From Minwuia thermotolerans (GTDB lineage: Bacteria; Pseudomonadota; Alphaproteobacteria; Minwuiales; Minwuiaceae): a stretch of DNA of 64,000 nt. Below the pieces are notes generated by a model that was not told the DNA's origin, searched no databases, and saw only the letters and a list, made by a program, of their open reading frames with translations. How positions within the stretch are numbered: the first letter of the stretch is position 1; each line of letters starts with the position of its first letter. Shown piece after piece: positions 8,147 through 16,036 of this stretch. The stretch covers positions 167,126-231,125 of the forward strand of contig NZ_PIGG01000040.1 in NCBI RefSeq assembly GCF_002924445.1, read 5' to 3'. Both the position numbers and the translations under genes were made by a program.

Positions 8147-9757
8147 CTACGCCGCCTTGCGCGGCGCCGCCTGGCGGATCTCGCTTTCGACGTAGCCCTC
8201 GAACTGGGTGAAGTTGTCGTTGAAGCGGCCCACCAGCTCTCCGGCCTTGGCGTCATAGGCGCCGCCGTCGTCCCAGGTGCCGCGCGGGTTGAGAACCTCC
8301 TCGGGCACCTCCGGACAGGCGGTCGGCACCTGAAAGCCGAAGTTCGGATCGGTCTTGGTCGGGACGTTGTCCAGCGAGCCGTCCAGGGCCGCGTTCAGCA
8401 GCGCGCGGGTGTAGGCGATGGGCATGCGCCGGCCGACGCCGTAGACGCCGCCGGTCCAGCCCGTGTTGACCAGCCAGCAGGCCGCGCCATGACGGGCGAT
8501 CTTCTCGCCCAGCAGCTTGGCGTAGACCGAAGGATGGCGCGGCATGAACGGCGCGCCGAAACAGGTGGAGAAGGTCGCCTGCGGTTCGCTGCCGAGACCC
8601 TTTTCGGTGCCGGCCACCTTGGCGGTGTAGCCCGACAGGAAGTGATACATCGCCTGTTCCGGCGTCAGCTTCGCGATGGGCGGCAGCACGCCGAAGGCGT
8701 CGGCGGTCAGCATGACCACGTTCTTCGGATGGCCCGCAACGCCGGTCGCCGAGGCGTTGGGGATGAAGTCGATCGGATAGGAGGCGCGCGTGTTCTGCGT
8801 CAGCGTGCCGTCGTCGAGATCGAGGACACCGCTCAGCGGGTCCATGACCACGTTCTCCAGCACCGTGCCGAACATGCGCGTCGTCGCGTAGATCTCCGGC
8901 TCGGCGTCCGCCGAAAGGTTGATCACCTTGGCGTAGCAGCCACCCTCGAAGTTGAAGACTCCGTCATCCGACCAGCCATGCTCGTCATCGCCGATCAGTT
9001 CGCGGCGCGGGTCGGCCGACAGCGTTGTCTTGCCGGTGCCGGAAAGGCCGAAGAAGATCGCCGAATCGCCCGCCTCGCCGACGTTGATCGAACAGTGCAT
9101 CGGCATCACCTGGCGCGCCGGCAGCAGGTAGTTGAGGATTGAGAACACCGACTTCTTGATCTCGCCGGCATAGTGGGTGCCGCCGATGATCACGATCTTC
9201 TTCGCGAAGTTGGCGATGATGAAGCAGTCGGAGCGGGTGCCGTCGCGCTCGGGCGAGGCGCGGAAGTTCGGCGCCTGGATGACGGTGAACTCGGGATCGA
9301 ACCCGGCCAGCTCATCCGCCGTCGGCTGGATGAACATGTTGCGCGCGAACAGGTTGTGCCAGGCCTTCTCGGTAATCACCCGCACGCCCAGCCGGTAGTC
9401 GCGCGACGCGCCCGCCCAGCAGTCCTGCACGAAGACCTCCCGGCCGCTCAGATAGCCCTGCACGCGGGCCAGCAGGGCGTCAAAACGGTCGGCGTCGAAG
9501 GGCTTGTTGATCGCGCCCCACGAGATCTCGCTCTCGGAAGACGGTTCCTTGACGATGAACTTGTCCTGGGCCGAGCGGCCGGTATGCACGCCCGTCGTCG
9601 CGACCAGCGGACCGCCCACGCCCAGCTTGCCCTCGCCGCGGGCCAGCGCAGCGGTGTAGAGCGCGGCGGTGCCGTAGTTCCAGTGCGCCGTCGCCACGCC
9701 GTCCAGCCCCAGTCGGTCCAGCCCGTTGCTGCTGATCGTCGGTCCCAGGTTCTCCAA
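8147..9757 (-). CDS. pckA: Phosphoenolpyruvate carboxykinase (ATP)
   Basis: A 536-residue enzyme that converts oxaloacetate and ATP to phosphoenolpyruvate, CO2 and ADP, the first committed step of gluconeogenesis from TCA-cycle carbon. It carries the kinase-1a loop [14 protein letters not shown] (about residues 235-248), the metal/ATP segment [22 protein letters not shown], the substrate region [21 protein letters not shown] and the C-terminal [19 protein letters not shown] stretch ([16 protein letters not shown]). The start is a TTG at 9757: GGGAGG precedes it at good spacing and the following residues match the family. Upstream lie a promoter and two tandem repeats. Confidence 0.97.
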   Translation of the reverse strand: MENLGPTISSNGLDRLGLDGVATAHWNYGTAALYTAALARGEGKLGVGGPLVATTGVHTGRSAQDKFIVKEPSSESEISWGAINKPFDADRFDALLARVQGYLSGREVFVQDCWAGASRDYRLGVRVITEKAWHNLFARNMFIQPTADELAGFDPEFTVIQAPNFRASPERDGTRSDCFIIANFAKKIVIIGGTHYAGEIKKSVFSILNYLLPARQVMPMHCSINVGEAGDSAIFFGLSGTGKTTLSADPRRELIGDDEHGWSDDGVFNFEGGCYAKVINLSADAEPEIYATTRMFGTVLENVVMDPLSGVLDLDDGTLTQNTRASYPIDFIPNASATGVAGHPKNVVMLTADAFGVLPPIAKLTPEQAMYHFLSGYTAKVAGTEKGLGSEPQATFSTCFGAPFMPRHPSVYAKLLGEKIARHGAACWLVNTGWTGGVYGVGRRMPIAYTRALLNAALDGSLDNVPTKTDPNFGFQVPTACPEVPEEVLNPRGTWDDGGAYDAKAGELVGRFNDNFTQFEGYVESEIRQAAPRKAA

Positions 9758-9872
9758 AGCTTCCTCCCGATGGAATAGGTCCCGCCACGGCGTCGGACGC
9801 CAGAAACAGATGCGGAAGTAACGCCCTTCTCCGCGTCACCCTGATTCCGCGCGCTGTCACGAAAGAGCCGCA

Positions 9873-9900
9873 ACCATATCCAAGGCGGCGACCGTTTCAA
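9873..9900 (-). promoter_or_regulatory. Probable pckA promoter
   Basis: On the minus strand TTGAAA (9895-9900) is followed after 16 bp by TATGGT (9873-9878), giving a leader of roughly 110 nt before the TTG start of pckA. The -35 sits 6 bp from the tandem repeats at 9907-9944, the geometry of an activator-dependent promoter. Confidence 0.5.
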
Positions 9901-9906
9901 CCGGAT

Positions 9907-9944
9907 TTACTGTCACATGCCGTGCGTTACTGTCACATGCCGTG
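9907..9944. repeat. Two tandem 18-bp repeats with 20-bp period upstream of pckA
   Basis: TTACTGTCACATGCCGTG occurs at 9907-9924 and again at 9927-9944, identical, offset by 20 bp (two helical turns). They directly precede the pckA -35 hexamer. This is how OmpR-family activators often bind. ChvI, an OmpR-type regulator, is known to activate pckA in Agrobacterium, so a ChvI site is a reasonable but untested reading. Confidence 0.7.
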
Positions 9945-9976
9945 AGAAGGATTCGCAACAGACTTTCGGATTGTTT

Positions 9977-10702
9977 TCATCCGCGCCCGCGCGCCGTCCT
10001 CACCAGCCGGACCAGTTCCGCACGGGCGCCGTCGGCATCCGCAACGGGCTTGCCGAAGGCGACACGGCAGTGCGCACCGGCGCGCGCCAGGTCCGCGCCT
10101 TCCGGGTCGACGCCGGTCATGCGCCAGCCGACGCCGTCCTGTCCGCAGAGTACGTTGGCATAGAGGCCGACCGCGTCCGAATGATCCTCGTTCATGTGCC
10201 GGACGATGCCCGACTCGGCCCCGGCCAGCGCGGCCGCGCCGGAAACGTCGGTCAGCAGGCTGTCCGCGTCCACCCAGTCGATCCGCCCGAAGCCGGCGAC
10301 GATGTGGGCGCGCTCGGGCTCGATTCGCCAGAAGGCGAAGTCGCCGAAGCCGGCGTACATGGCCGCCGAGGGGTGACGGGCGAGGAACCGCGCCTTGGCG
10401 TGTTCGTCGTCGGTCTTCGCCGCCCGGCCCAGCACGGTGACCCGCGGCCCGGTCAGGCGCTCGCGATGGCCGCCGGTGCCGTCGAACAGCAGCGAAACCC
10501 GGTCGTCGCGGGCGAGGTTCTTCGTGTGCTCGGCCAGGGTCGAGATCAGCAGGATCGGCCGCGCCGCATGATCGACCGCCGTCAGCACCAGGGAGCCGTA
10601 GGGCCAGCCGTCGGCGCCCAGTCCTGTCGAGAGCACCGCCGTCGGCTCGCTCCGCATCAGCCGCCGCGATTCGGCGGCCGCGTCCTGGCCTGCGCCGCTC
10701 AT
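9977..10702 (-). CDS. HugZ-like pyridoxamine-5'-phosphate-oxidase-fold protein with DUF2470 domain
   Basis: A 241-residue protein. The N-terminal about 150 residues form the split-barrel FMN- or haem-binding fold (SRRLMRSEPTAVLSTGLGADGWPYGSLV; later LARHPSAAMYAGFGDFAFWRIEPERAHIVAGFG). The C-terminal domain has the DUF2470 signature IVRHMNEDHSDAVGLYA. Relatives include haem-handling HugZ proteins and poorly characterised flavin-binding proteins; which applies here is not known. The ATG overlaps the stop of the upstream mesaconyl-CoA hydratase gene by 4 bp, so it is the last gene of that operon. Confidence 0.82.
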   Translation of the reverse strand: MSGAGQDAAAESRRLMRSEPTAVLSTGLGADGWPYGSLVLTAVDHAARPILLISTLAEHTKNLARDDRVSLLFDGTGGHRERLTGPRVTVLGRAAKTDDEHAKARFLARHPSAAMYAGFGDFAFWRIEPERAHIVAGFGRIDWVDADSLLTDVSGAAALAGAESGIVRHMNEDHSDAVGLYANVLCGQDGVGWRMTGVDPEGADLARAGAHCRVAFGKPVADADGARAELVRLVRTARGRG

Positions 10703-11742
10703 TTCACCATCAGCGCCCAGTAGTCGAGGTCCAGCACCACCGAAGGATCGCGCTTGCCGTCTTCGGCCTTGTCGGGGAAGTCTACGGCCGCGTGGTCCTT
10801 GCAGGCGACGGTGCGCAACCGCAGCGCGCCCACCGGCCCCGGCAGGTCGGCGGTCTCCAGCACCTCCGACCAGGCGTAGATGGTGTCGCCCGCGAAGGTC
10901 GGCGCGGTATGCGCCCCGCCGTTGATCGCCGCGATCCACATGGCCGGCGCCAGGCCGTTGTAGCTCAGCGACCGCGCGAGACTGATGATGTGGCCGCCAT
11001 AGATCAGCCGCCGCCCGAACCGGCCCTGGCCCTCGGTGTGCTGGTTGAAGTGCACCCTGGCCGTGTTCTGGTAGAGCCGGGTCGCCATCATGTGCTCGGC
11101 TTCCTCGATGGTGACGCCGTCGGCATGGTCGATGCGCTCGCCCGCCTGGTAGTCGCCGAAGCGGTGCGGCTGGCCCACCCAGGCCGCGTTGTAGCCCGCG
11201 GCCTCGATGTCGGGGATCGCCAGGTCGCCCGGGTCGACGCGGGCCGGCAGGTCGGGCACCACCGGCGCGGGCGCCGGCGCATTCTCGTCGCGCTTGCGGA
11301 TCATCACCCAGCGGCAGTAGTCGAGCACCGTCTCGCCGGCCTGGTTGGTGCCGGTCGAGTTGACGTAGACCGTGCCGGTCTTGCCGTTGGAATTCTCCTT
11401 CAGCCCGATCACCTTCGAGGCGGCGGCCAGCGTGTCGCCGGGAAAGACCGGGGCCAGGAAGCGGCCCCGGGCGTAGCCCAGATTGGCCACGGCGTTGAGC
11501 GAGACGTCGGGCACGGTCTTGCCGAAGACGATGTGGAAGACCAGCCAGTCGTCGACCGGCGCGCCGGGATAGCCCAGCGCCTGCGCGGCCATATCCGCGC
11601 TCTGCAGCGCGAAGCGCCCGCCATAGAGCGCGGTGTAGAGCGCCACCTCGCCCTCGGTGATGGTCCGCGGCGTGGCGTGGACCAGCTCCTGCCCGATCTC
11701 GAAATCCTCGAAGAAATTGCCTGGTTTGGTCTTGTCCGACAT
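10699..11742 (-). CDS. mch: Mesaconyl-CoA hydratase (two MaoC domains)
   Basis: A 347-residue protein with two tandem hot-dog/MaoC units. It starts MSDKTKPGNFFEDFEIGQELVHATPRTITEGEVALYTALYGGRF and continues DDWLVFHIVFGKTVPDVSLNAVANLGYA, with VIGLKENSNGKTGTVYVNS. These match the beta-methylmalyl-CoA dehydratases of the ethylmalonyl-CoA pathway, which interconvert mesaconyl-CoA and erythro-beta-methylmalyl-CoA during acetyl-CoA assimilation. Start 11742 has GGAG at correct spacing; a longer frame to 11787 is rejected. Other ethylmalonyl-CoA pathway genes are not in this window. A related MaoC hydratase of other specificity is the main alternative. Confidence 0.8.
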   Translation of the reverse strand: MSDKTKPGNFFEDFEIGQELVHATPRTITEGEVALYTALYGGRFALQSADMAAQALGYPGAPVDDWLVFHIVFGKTVPDVSLNAVANLGYARGRFLAPVFPGDTLAAASKVIGLKENSNGKTGTVYVNSTGTNQAGETVLDYCRWVMIRKRDENAPAPAPVVPDLPARVDPGDLAIPDIEAAGYNAAWVGQPHRFGDYQAGERIDHADGVTIEEAEHMMATRLYQNTARVHFNQHTEGQGRFGRRLIYGGHIISLARSLSYNGLAPAMWIAAINGGAHTAPTFAGDTIYAWSEVLETADLPGPVGALRLRTVACKDHAAVDFPDKAEDGKRDPSVVLDLDYWALMVK

Positions 11743-11793
11743 GGGCGCTCCGGCTGGGTTGAGTTGGTGGATGAAGGCGTTTTCCACCTATCA

Positions 11794-13173
11794 CTAATCC
11801 TTCGGGGGCTCCACCGCCTCGTCCGGCCGCCGGGACGCCGCGCCGTCGCCGCCCCTTTCCACCACCTCCAGCGGGTTGCGGAAATAGACCTCGCGGTGCG
11901 GGAAGGGGATGGTGACGCCGTGCTCCTGGAAGGTGTCCCAGAGCGCCAGCATCACCTTGCCCTTGATGTTGACCACGCCGTCCGCCGGGTCGCGGATCCA
12001 GAAGCGCAGCACGAACTTCAACGAGCTGTCGCCGAACTCGACGAAGTGGCAGACCGGCGTCGGCGTCTTCAGCACCCGGTCGGCGGATCGCGCGGCCTCG
12101 ACGGCGAGTTCCCGGACCTGATGGGGATTGCTGCCATAGGCGACGCCAAAGGCGATCTCCAGGCGGACATTGGTGTCCGTGTAGGACCAGTTGATCACCC
12201 GGTTGGTGATCAGGTCCTCGTTGGGAATCAGGTACTCCCGCCCGTCGCGGGTGATGACGGAGACGTAGCGCGCCTGCAGCCTGGTGATCCAGCCGAAGGT
12301 CTCGTCCAGTTCGATCACGTCGCCGGGCTTGATCGACTTGTCCATCAGCAGGATGAAGCCGCTGACCAGGTTGGAGATCACCTTCTGCAGGCCGAAGCCG
12401 AGGCCGAGGCCCAGCGCGCCGCCGAACACCGCCAGCGCCGTCAGATCGATGCCGGTCAGGTCGAGGGCCACGAGCACCGCGAGCGACAGCACGACGATGC
12501 GGAACAGCTTGGCCAGCAGCACCCGCGTGGCCGGCCGCAGATCCTGGCTGGCCTCCAGCCTGCTTTCCACCAGGCGGCTGGCCAGCACCGACAGCCAGAT
12601 CAGGATGACCGAGAGTCCGATGGCGTTGACCACGGAAAGCGCCGTGATCCGCGTGTCGCCGATGCTCAGGCCGATATTGTCCAGCGCATCCACGGTCGCC
12701 GGCAGGATGCCGAGGATGTTCAGCGCCGCCACCAGCCAGATGACGAAGGCGACCGAACGCGCCAGCGCCTTGTTGCGGATGATGCGGGAGATGATGGAAA
12801 TCACCACCCAGGCCGTGACCAGATTGGCGAGCACGCCGAGCAGTTCGGTCCTGGCCGGCGGCGCATTGGCCAGCACGATGACGGCCAGCCAGAGCAGGAT
12901 CATGTAGAGAATCTGCTGCCGGCGGCTGACGAACAGCATGACGAAGCGCTGCAGCGTGCGCTGCCCGGCCATCCGTCCGACCAGACCGAGCAGCAGCGGC
13001 CCGGAACGGCGCCGCAGCCAGACAGAGGCGAGCAGCAGCCCCAGCGCCAGCGCCATCTGCAGCAGCACCCATCGCTCCAGCACCCGCTCGGTCCAGAAGG
13101 CGCGGTCCTGGATCAGCGGCAGGACCTCGCCGATCCACTGACTCAGTTCCTGTACGAGCGGGATTTCCTCCAT
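11794..13173 (-). CDS. MscS-family mechanosensitive ion channel
   Basis: A 459-residue inner-membrane protein. The N-terminal half carries about four or five hydrophobic segments (LLQMALALGLLLASVW, ILYMILLWLAVIVLANA, VAFVIWLVAALNILGIL, VVNAIGLSVILIWLSVLA, VVLSLAVLVALDLTGID). Then comes the MscS pore helix and beta domain: LTALAVFGGALGLGLGFGLQKVISNLVSGFILLMDKSIKPGDVIELD. The cytoplasmic domain ends in KVMLALWDTFQEHGVTIPFPHREVYF, typical of small-conductance channels of intermediate size. It begins 8 bp after the amidohydrolase gene. The family releases solutes on osmotic downshift; specific role here unknown. Confidence 0.92.
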   Translation of the reverse strand: MEEIPLVQELSQWIGEVLPLIQDRAFWTERVLERWVLLQMALALGLLLASVWLRRRSGPLLLGLVGRMAGQRTLQRFVMLFVSRRQQILYMILLWLAVIVLANAPPARTELLGVLANLVTAWVVISIISRIIRNKALARSVAFVIWLVAALNILGILPATVDALDNIGLSIGDTRITALSVVNAIGLSVILIWLSVLASRLVESRLEASQDLRPATRVLLAKLFRIVVLSLAVLVALDLTGIDLTALAVFGGALGLGLGFGLQKVISNLVSGFILLMDKSIKPGDVIELDETFGWITRLQARYVSVITRDGREYLIPNEDLITNRVINWSYTDTNVRLEIAFGVAYGSNPHQVRELAVEAARSADRVLKTPTPVCHFVEFGDSSLKFVLRFWIRDPADGVVNIKGKVMLALWDTFQEHGVTIPFPHREVYFRNPLEVVERGGDGAASRRPDEAVEPPKD

Positions 13174-13181
13174 TCAGGGCG

Positions 13182-14885
13182 CTATTCGGCCGCGGCCCGT
13201 TCCGGCCTCGCGCTGCGGCGGCGGAGAACCCGGCCGGGACCGGCGACGTCCCTGTAGCCCTTGCCGTCATGCACCTGCACCCCGTTGACCCAGGTGCCCT
13301 TCAGCCCCGGCGCCTCCCGCACCAGCCGCTCCCCGCCCGCGGGCAGGTCGGCCAGCTTGATGGTCTTCGAGAGCTTCAGCGCCGCCGGGTCGAAGCGGAT
13401 GAAGTCGGCCGCCGCGCCGGGGCGCAGCTCGCCGCGGCCGTCCAGGCCATAGATCCGCGCCGGCTCCGAGGTCAGCTTGGCGATGGCCTGGGCCAGGGTG
13501 AACTTCTGCGCCTCGCGCACCCAGTGGCTGAGGAAATGGATGCCGAAGCCGGCATCGCAGAACAGCGTGTGATGGGCGCCGGCGTCGGAGAGGCTGACCA
13601 GGTTGCCGGGCATCGCCAGCAGTTCCGCCACGCGGTCCTCCTCGACGTTCAGCAGCTTGGCGGTGAAGACCGTCTTCAGGTCTTCCGCCAGCGCCAGGTC
13701 GAGACAGGCGTCCAGCGGATCCTTGCCCTGCCGCTGGCCCAGATCGGCCAGGGTCAGACCGACCAGGTCCGCGTTCTCCGGCTTCTGCGCGATGGTGATC
13801 TCCACCCGGTCCCAGTGACCGTTGAAGATGCGGGTGCCCGACGGCTTCGCCAGATCGTCGCGGATGCGCCGGCGTACGGCCGGGTCGGCGAAGGCGCGCT
13901 TCAGTTCCGCGGCGTCCTCGCTGCCGGGCCAGCCGTCGATGGTCAGCATCGGGTAGGCGGCCTCCAGCGTGAAATCCATGGACAGCGGCTGGCAGGAGCA
14001 TTGCGGAAAGACCGGCCGGCCCTTCTCGCGCTCGGCGGCGCATTCGCGGGCGAGGCCGATGGCGCGCTCGGGCTGGTTGGAATAGTGCAGCAGCGGCGCA
14101 TAGATCGTCGCCCCCTGCGACAGCTCGGCCAGTTCGCCCAGAAGCGGGATGGAGGTGGCGTTGCCGCAGGTCGCCATCATGATGCCGCCGCCCCCGGCCT
14201 CGCCCAGGGTGCGGGCGAAGGCGCGGAACTCGGCGTCGTCGGCCATGCGCGACGGCACGGGCCGGTTGCCGGCGCCGAAATGGTTCTCGAAGGTGGACGA
14301 ACCCATGCCCAGCGCGCCGGCCGCCAGCGCGTCGCGGAACAGCGCCTGCATTTCCGCCAGTTCCGCCTCGGTCGCGGCGCGCTCGGAGCCCGCATCGCCC
14401 ATCACCGCCGTGCGCATCACCGAATGCGAGGCCAGGGCCGCGACGTTCGGGAAGGGCCGCTTGGCCTGGATCAGGTCGAGATACTCGTCGAAGCTCTCGA
14501 ACGACCAGTCGACGCCCGCGTGCAGGCTTTCCAGCGACATGGCCTCCACGACGGAGAGATTGGCGAGAATCGTGTCCCGCGCCGCCGGCGGCGCCGGGGC
14601 GATGCCGAAGCCGCAATTGCCGATGACCACCGTGGTGACCCCCAGCGCCGGCGACGGCGAGGCCGTCGGGTCCCAGGTCAGCTGGGCGTCGTAGTGGGTG
14701 TGGACGTCGACGATGCCCGGGGCGATGGCGTCGCCGCCGGCGTCGATCTCCTCGGCGCCCCGGCCATCGACCTTGCCGACCGCGCCGACCACGCCGTCCC
14801 GGACCGCCAGATCGCCTTCGACCGGATCGTTGCCCAGCCCGTCGTAGATCCGCGCATTGCGGATCACCAGATCCCAGTCGCTCAC
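13182..14885 (-). CDS. Amidohydrolase family 3 / N-acyl-D-amino-acid deacylase-like
   Basis: A 567-residue metal-dependent hydrolase of the D-aminoacylase/dihydroorotase superfamily. It has the composite beta-sandwich start (DLVIRNARIYDGLGNDPVEGDLAVRDG), the metal motif PGIVDVHTHYDAQLTWDP (HxH plus Asp), GVTTVVIGNCGFGIAPA, and the C-terminal SDAGAHHTLFCDAGFGIHFLSHW segment with the catalytic Asp. Members cleave N-acyl-D-amino acids or related amides; the actual substrate is not deducible. It leads the minus-strand operon amidohydrolase-mscS-mch-hugZ-like. Many proteins of this type are annotated only as amidohydrolases. Confidence 0.88.
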   Translation of the reverse strand: MSDWDLVIRNARIYDGLGNDPVEGDLAVRDGVVGAVGKVDGRGAEEIDAGGDAIAPGIVDVHTHYDAQLTWDPTASPSPALGVTTVVIGNCGFGIAPAPPAARDTILANLSVVEAMSLESLHAGVDWSFESFDEYLDLIQAKRPFPNVAALASHSVMRTAVMGDAGSERAATEAELAEMQALFRDALAAGALGMGSSTFENHFGAGNRPVPSRMADDAEFRAFARTLGEAGGGGIMMATCGNATSIPLLGELAELSQGATIYAPLLHYSNQPERAIGLARECAAEREKGRPVFPQCSCQPLSMDFTLEAAYPMLTIDGWPGSEDAAELKRAFADPAVRRRIRDDLAKPSGTRIFNGHWDRVEITIAQKPENADLVGLTLADLGQRQGKDPLDACLDLALAEDLKTVFTAKLLNVEEDRVAELLAMPGNLVSLSDAGAHHTLFCDAGFGIHFLSHWVREAQKFTLAQAIAKLTSEPARIYGLDGRGELRPGAAADFIRFDPAALKLSKTIKLADLPAGGERLVREAPGLKGTWVNGVQVHDGKGYRDVAGPGRVLRRRSARPERAAAE

Positions 14886-14953
14886 CGTCGCCTCCTCCCG
14901 TTTACGCCGGTGAGGAGTCTGCCACCCGCCCGGACAGGCGGCAATGGCGGGGG

Positions 14954-15370
14954 CTATTTCGCCTTGCCGCCGAATTTCTCCACCGTGCGGAAGGCGCCGA
15001 GGCCGAGCATGCCGAGCAGCACGGTCAGCAGTTCCTCCATGGCAAGATCGGGCGGCATGGAGGCCTGCAGACCGGTGTTGAGAATCGTCCAGGCGAGCAG
15101 ATCGCGGGCGACGAAGTTGTAGAACAGCGCCATCCCGCAGACCCAGCCGATGAACGGCCGCCAGCCGGCAACGAAGACGGAGCGGTGGCCGGCCTCCACC
15201 TTGTTCAGTTCCGCCTGCACCAGCGACGGCTGCATCATCAGCCGGGCCTTGATCAGGCCGGCGGCGCGCTTCTCCTCGTCGGTCTCGACGAAACGGTCGA
15301 TGATGCCGGCGACGCCCTCGGCGGCGGAGAGCACCGCGCCGCCGAACAGGTTCTGCAGCAGGCCCGTCAC
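14954..15370 (-). CDS. Phage-type holin (3TM family)
   Basis: A 138-residue membrane protein of the three-transmembrane phage holin family. After an amphipathic start (VTGLLQNLFGGAVLSAAEGVAGIIDRF) and a charged stretch it has the signature AGWRPFIGWVCGMALFYNFVA (about residues 65-85) and a second membrane segment LTVLLGMLGLGAF near the C-terminus. Holins permeabilise the inner membrane at lysis. GTG 15370 is taken as start because GGAGG lies 7 nt upstream; the open frame further 5' overlaps the previous gene. It overlaps that gene by 4 bp (GTGA). No endolysin gene lies next to it. Confidence 0.82.
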   Translation of the reverse strand: MTGLLQNLFGGAVLSAAEGVAGIIDRFVETDEEKRAAGLIKARLMMQPSLVQAELNKVEAGHRSVFVAGWRPFIGWVCGMALFYNFVARDLLAWTILNTGLQASMPPDLAMEELLTVLLGMLGLGAFRTVEKFGGKAK

Positions 15371-15723
15371 CGCGCTGCCTCCGCCGTCGCCCGGCGGCGC
15401 TCGGCCAGCAGCATCTCGTGGATTCGTTCCACCTGGACGCCGATCGCGCGGGTGCGTTCGTCCACCTGCCCGACGCCGCGGTCGAGGCGCGTCAGGCCCG
15501 TGTCCAGCCCCTCGATACGCCGCCAGATACGCTCCCGCACCTCCGCCGCGCGGACCAGTTCGTGCTCCAGCCGCTGGACCCGCCCGTCCAGCGAAGCGCC
15601 CCACCAGATGGCGGCGGCGAGGTAGCCGACCAGACCCAGGCCGCCCGCCAGCAGGGACCGCACCGGAATGGCCGCCGTTCGCGCGGATGCGGCTTCCCCG
15701 GTCATCGTCATGGCCGCCGGCAT
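15367..15723 (-). CDS. Small membrane-anchored coiled-coil protein of the phage remnant
   Basis: About 118 residues from ATG 15723. It has one transmembrane helix near the N-terminus (LLAGGLGLVGYLAAAIWW), then a long charged helix with heptad character (RVQRLEHELVRAAEVRERIWRRIEGLDTGLTRLDRGVGQVDERTRAI). This organisation resembles phage lysis-accessory or spanin-like inner-membrane proteins; homology is not established. It sits between a 103-residue protein and the holin, overlapping the holin start by 4 bp. Two further in-frame ATGs (15711, 15705) are possible starts. Confidence 0.6.
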   Translation of the reverse strand: MPAAMTMTGEAASARTAAIPVRSLLAGGLGLVGYLAAAIWWGASLDGRVQRLEHELVRAAEVRERIWRRIEGLDTGLTRLDRGVGQVDERTRAIGVQVERIHEMLLAERRRATAEAAR

Positions 15724-15724
15724 T

Positions 15725-16036
15725 TCAGGGAAACCGCCGGTGCGGCGTCGCCGGCGCCGGATCGAGCACCCAGGGCGCAAGAGCGGCGGGCAGGATCGCG
15801 CCCGGGCGGAGGCGCAGATTGACGTGCCAGCCGGGTTGCGTCTCCGCCGGCGCGAGCTCCGTGTCGTCGGGGCCGAGAACGGGCGGCAGGCGGATCTCGC
15901 CCACCAGGTCGATCATGGCCGCGCCGGCGCGGGCGACCGGCTGCGCGGCCACGGGCGCCGGCCAGCCGGCGGCGGCGAAGGCCGCCTCCATCCCGGCATT
16001 GTCGGCGAACCTGAGATAAAGGTCGGTGCTGGTCAT
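15725..16036 (-). CDS. Small hypothetical protein of the phage remnant
   Basis: A 103-residue protein, MTSTDLYLRFADNAGMEAAFAAAGW at the N-terminus and a proline-rich C-terminus (APWVLDPAPATPHRRF). It overlaps the tail-fibre stop by 4 bp (ATGA), so it was probably co-transcribed with it. It has no recognisable domain, signal or membrane segment. Proteins of this size often follow tail-fibre genes in podoviruses, where some act as tail-fibre chaperones or assembly factors; that role here is only a guess. Confidence 0.6.
   Translation of the reverse strand: MTSTDLYLRFADNAGMEAAFAAAGWPAPVAAQPVARAGAAMIDLVGEIRLPPVLGPDDTELAPAETQPGWHVNLRLRPGAILPAALAPWVLDPAPATPHRRFP

Noticed and set aside
9977..13270. 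1,097-codon minus-strand open frame
   Set aside because: Only its last 241 codons are real (the HugZ-like gene). The rest is antisense or out-of-frame shadow of mch and mscS, typical of very GC-rich DNA.
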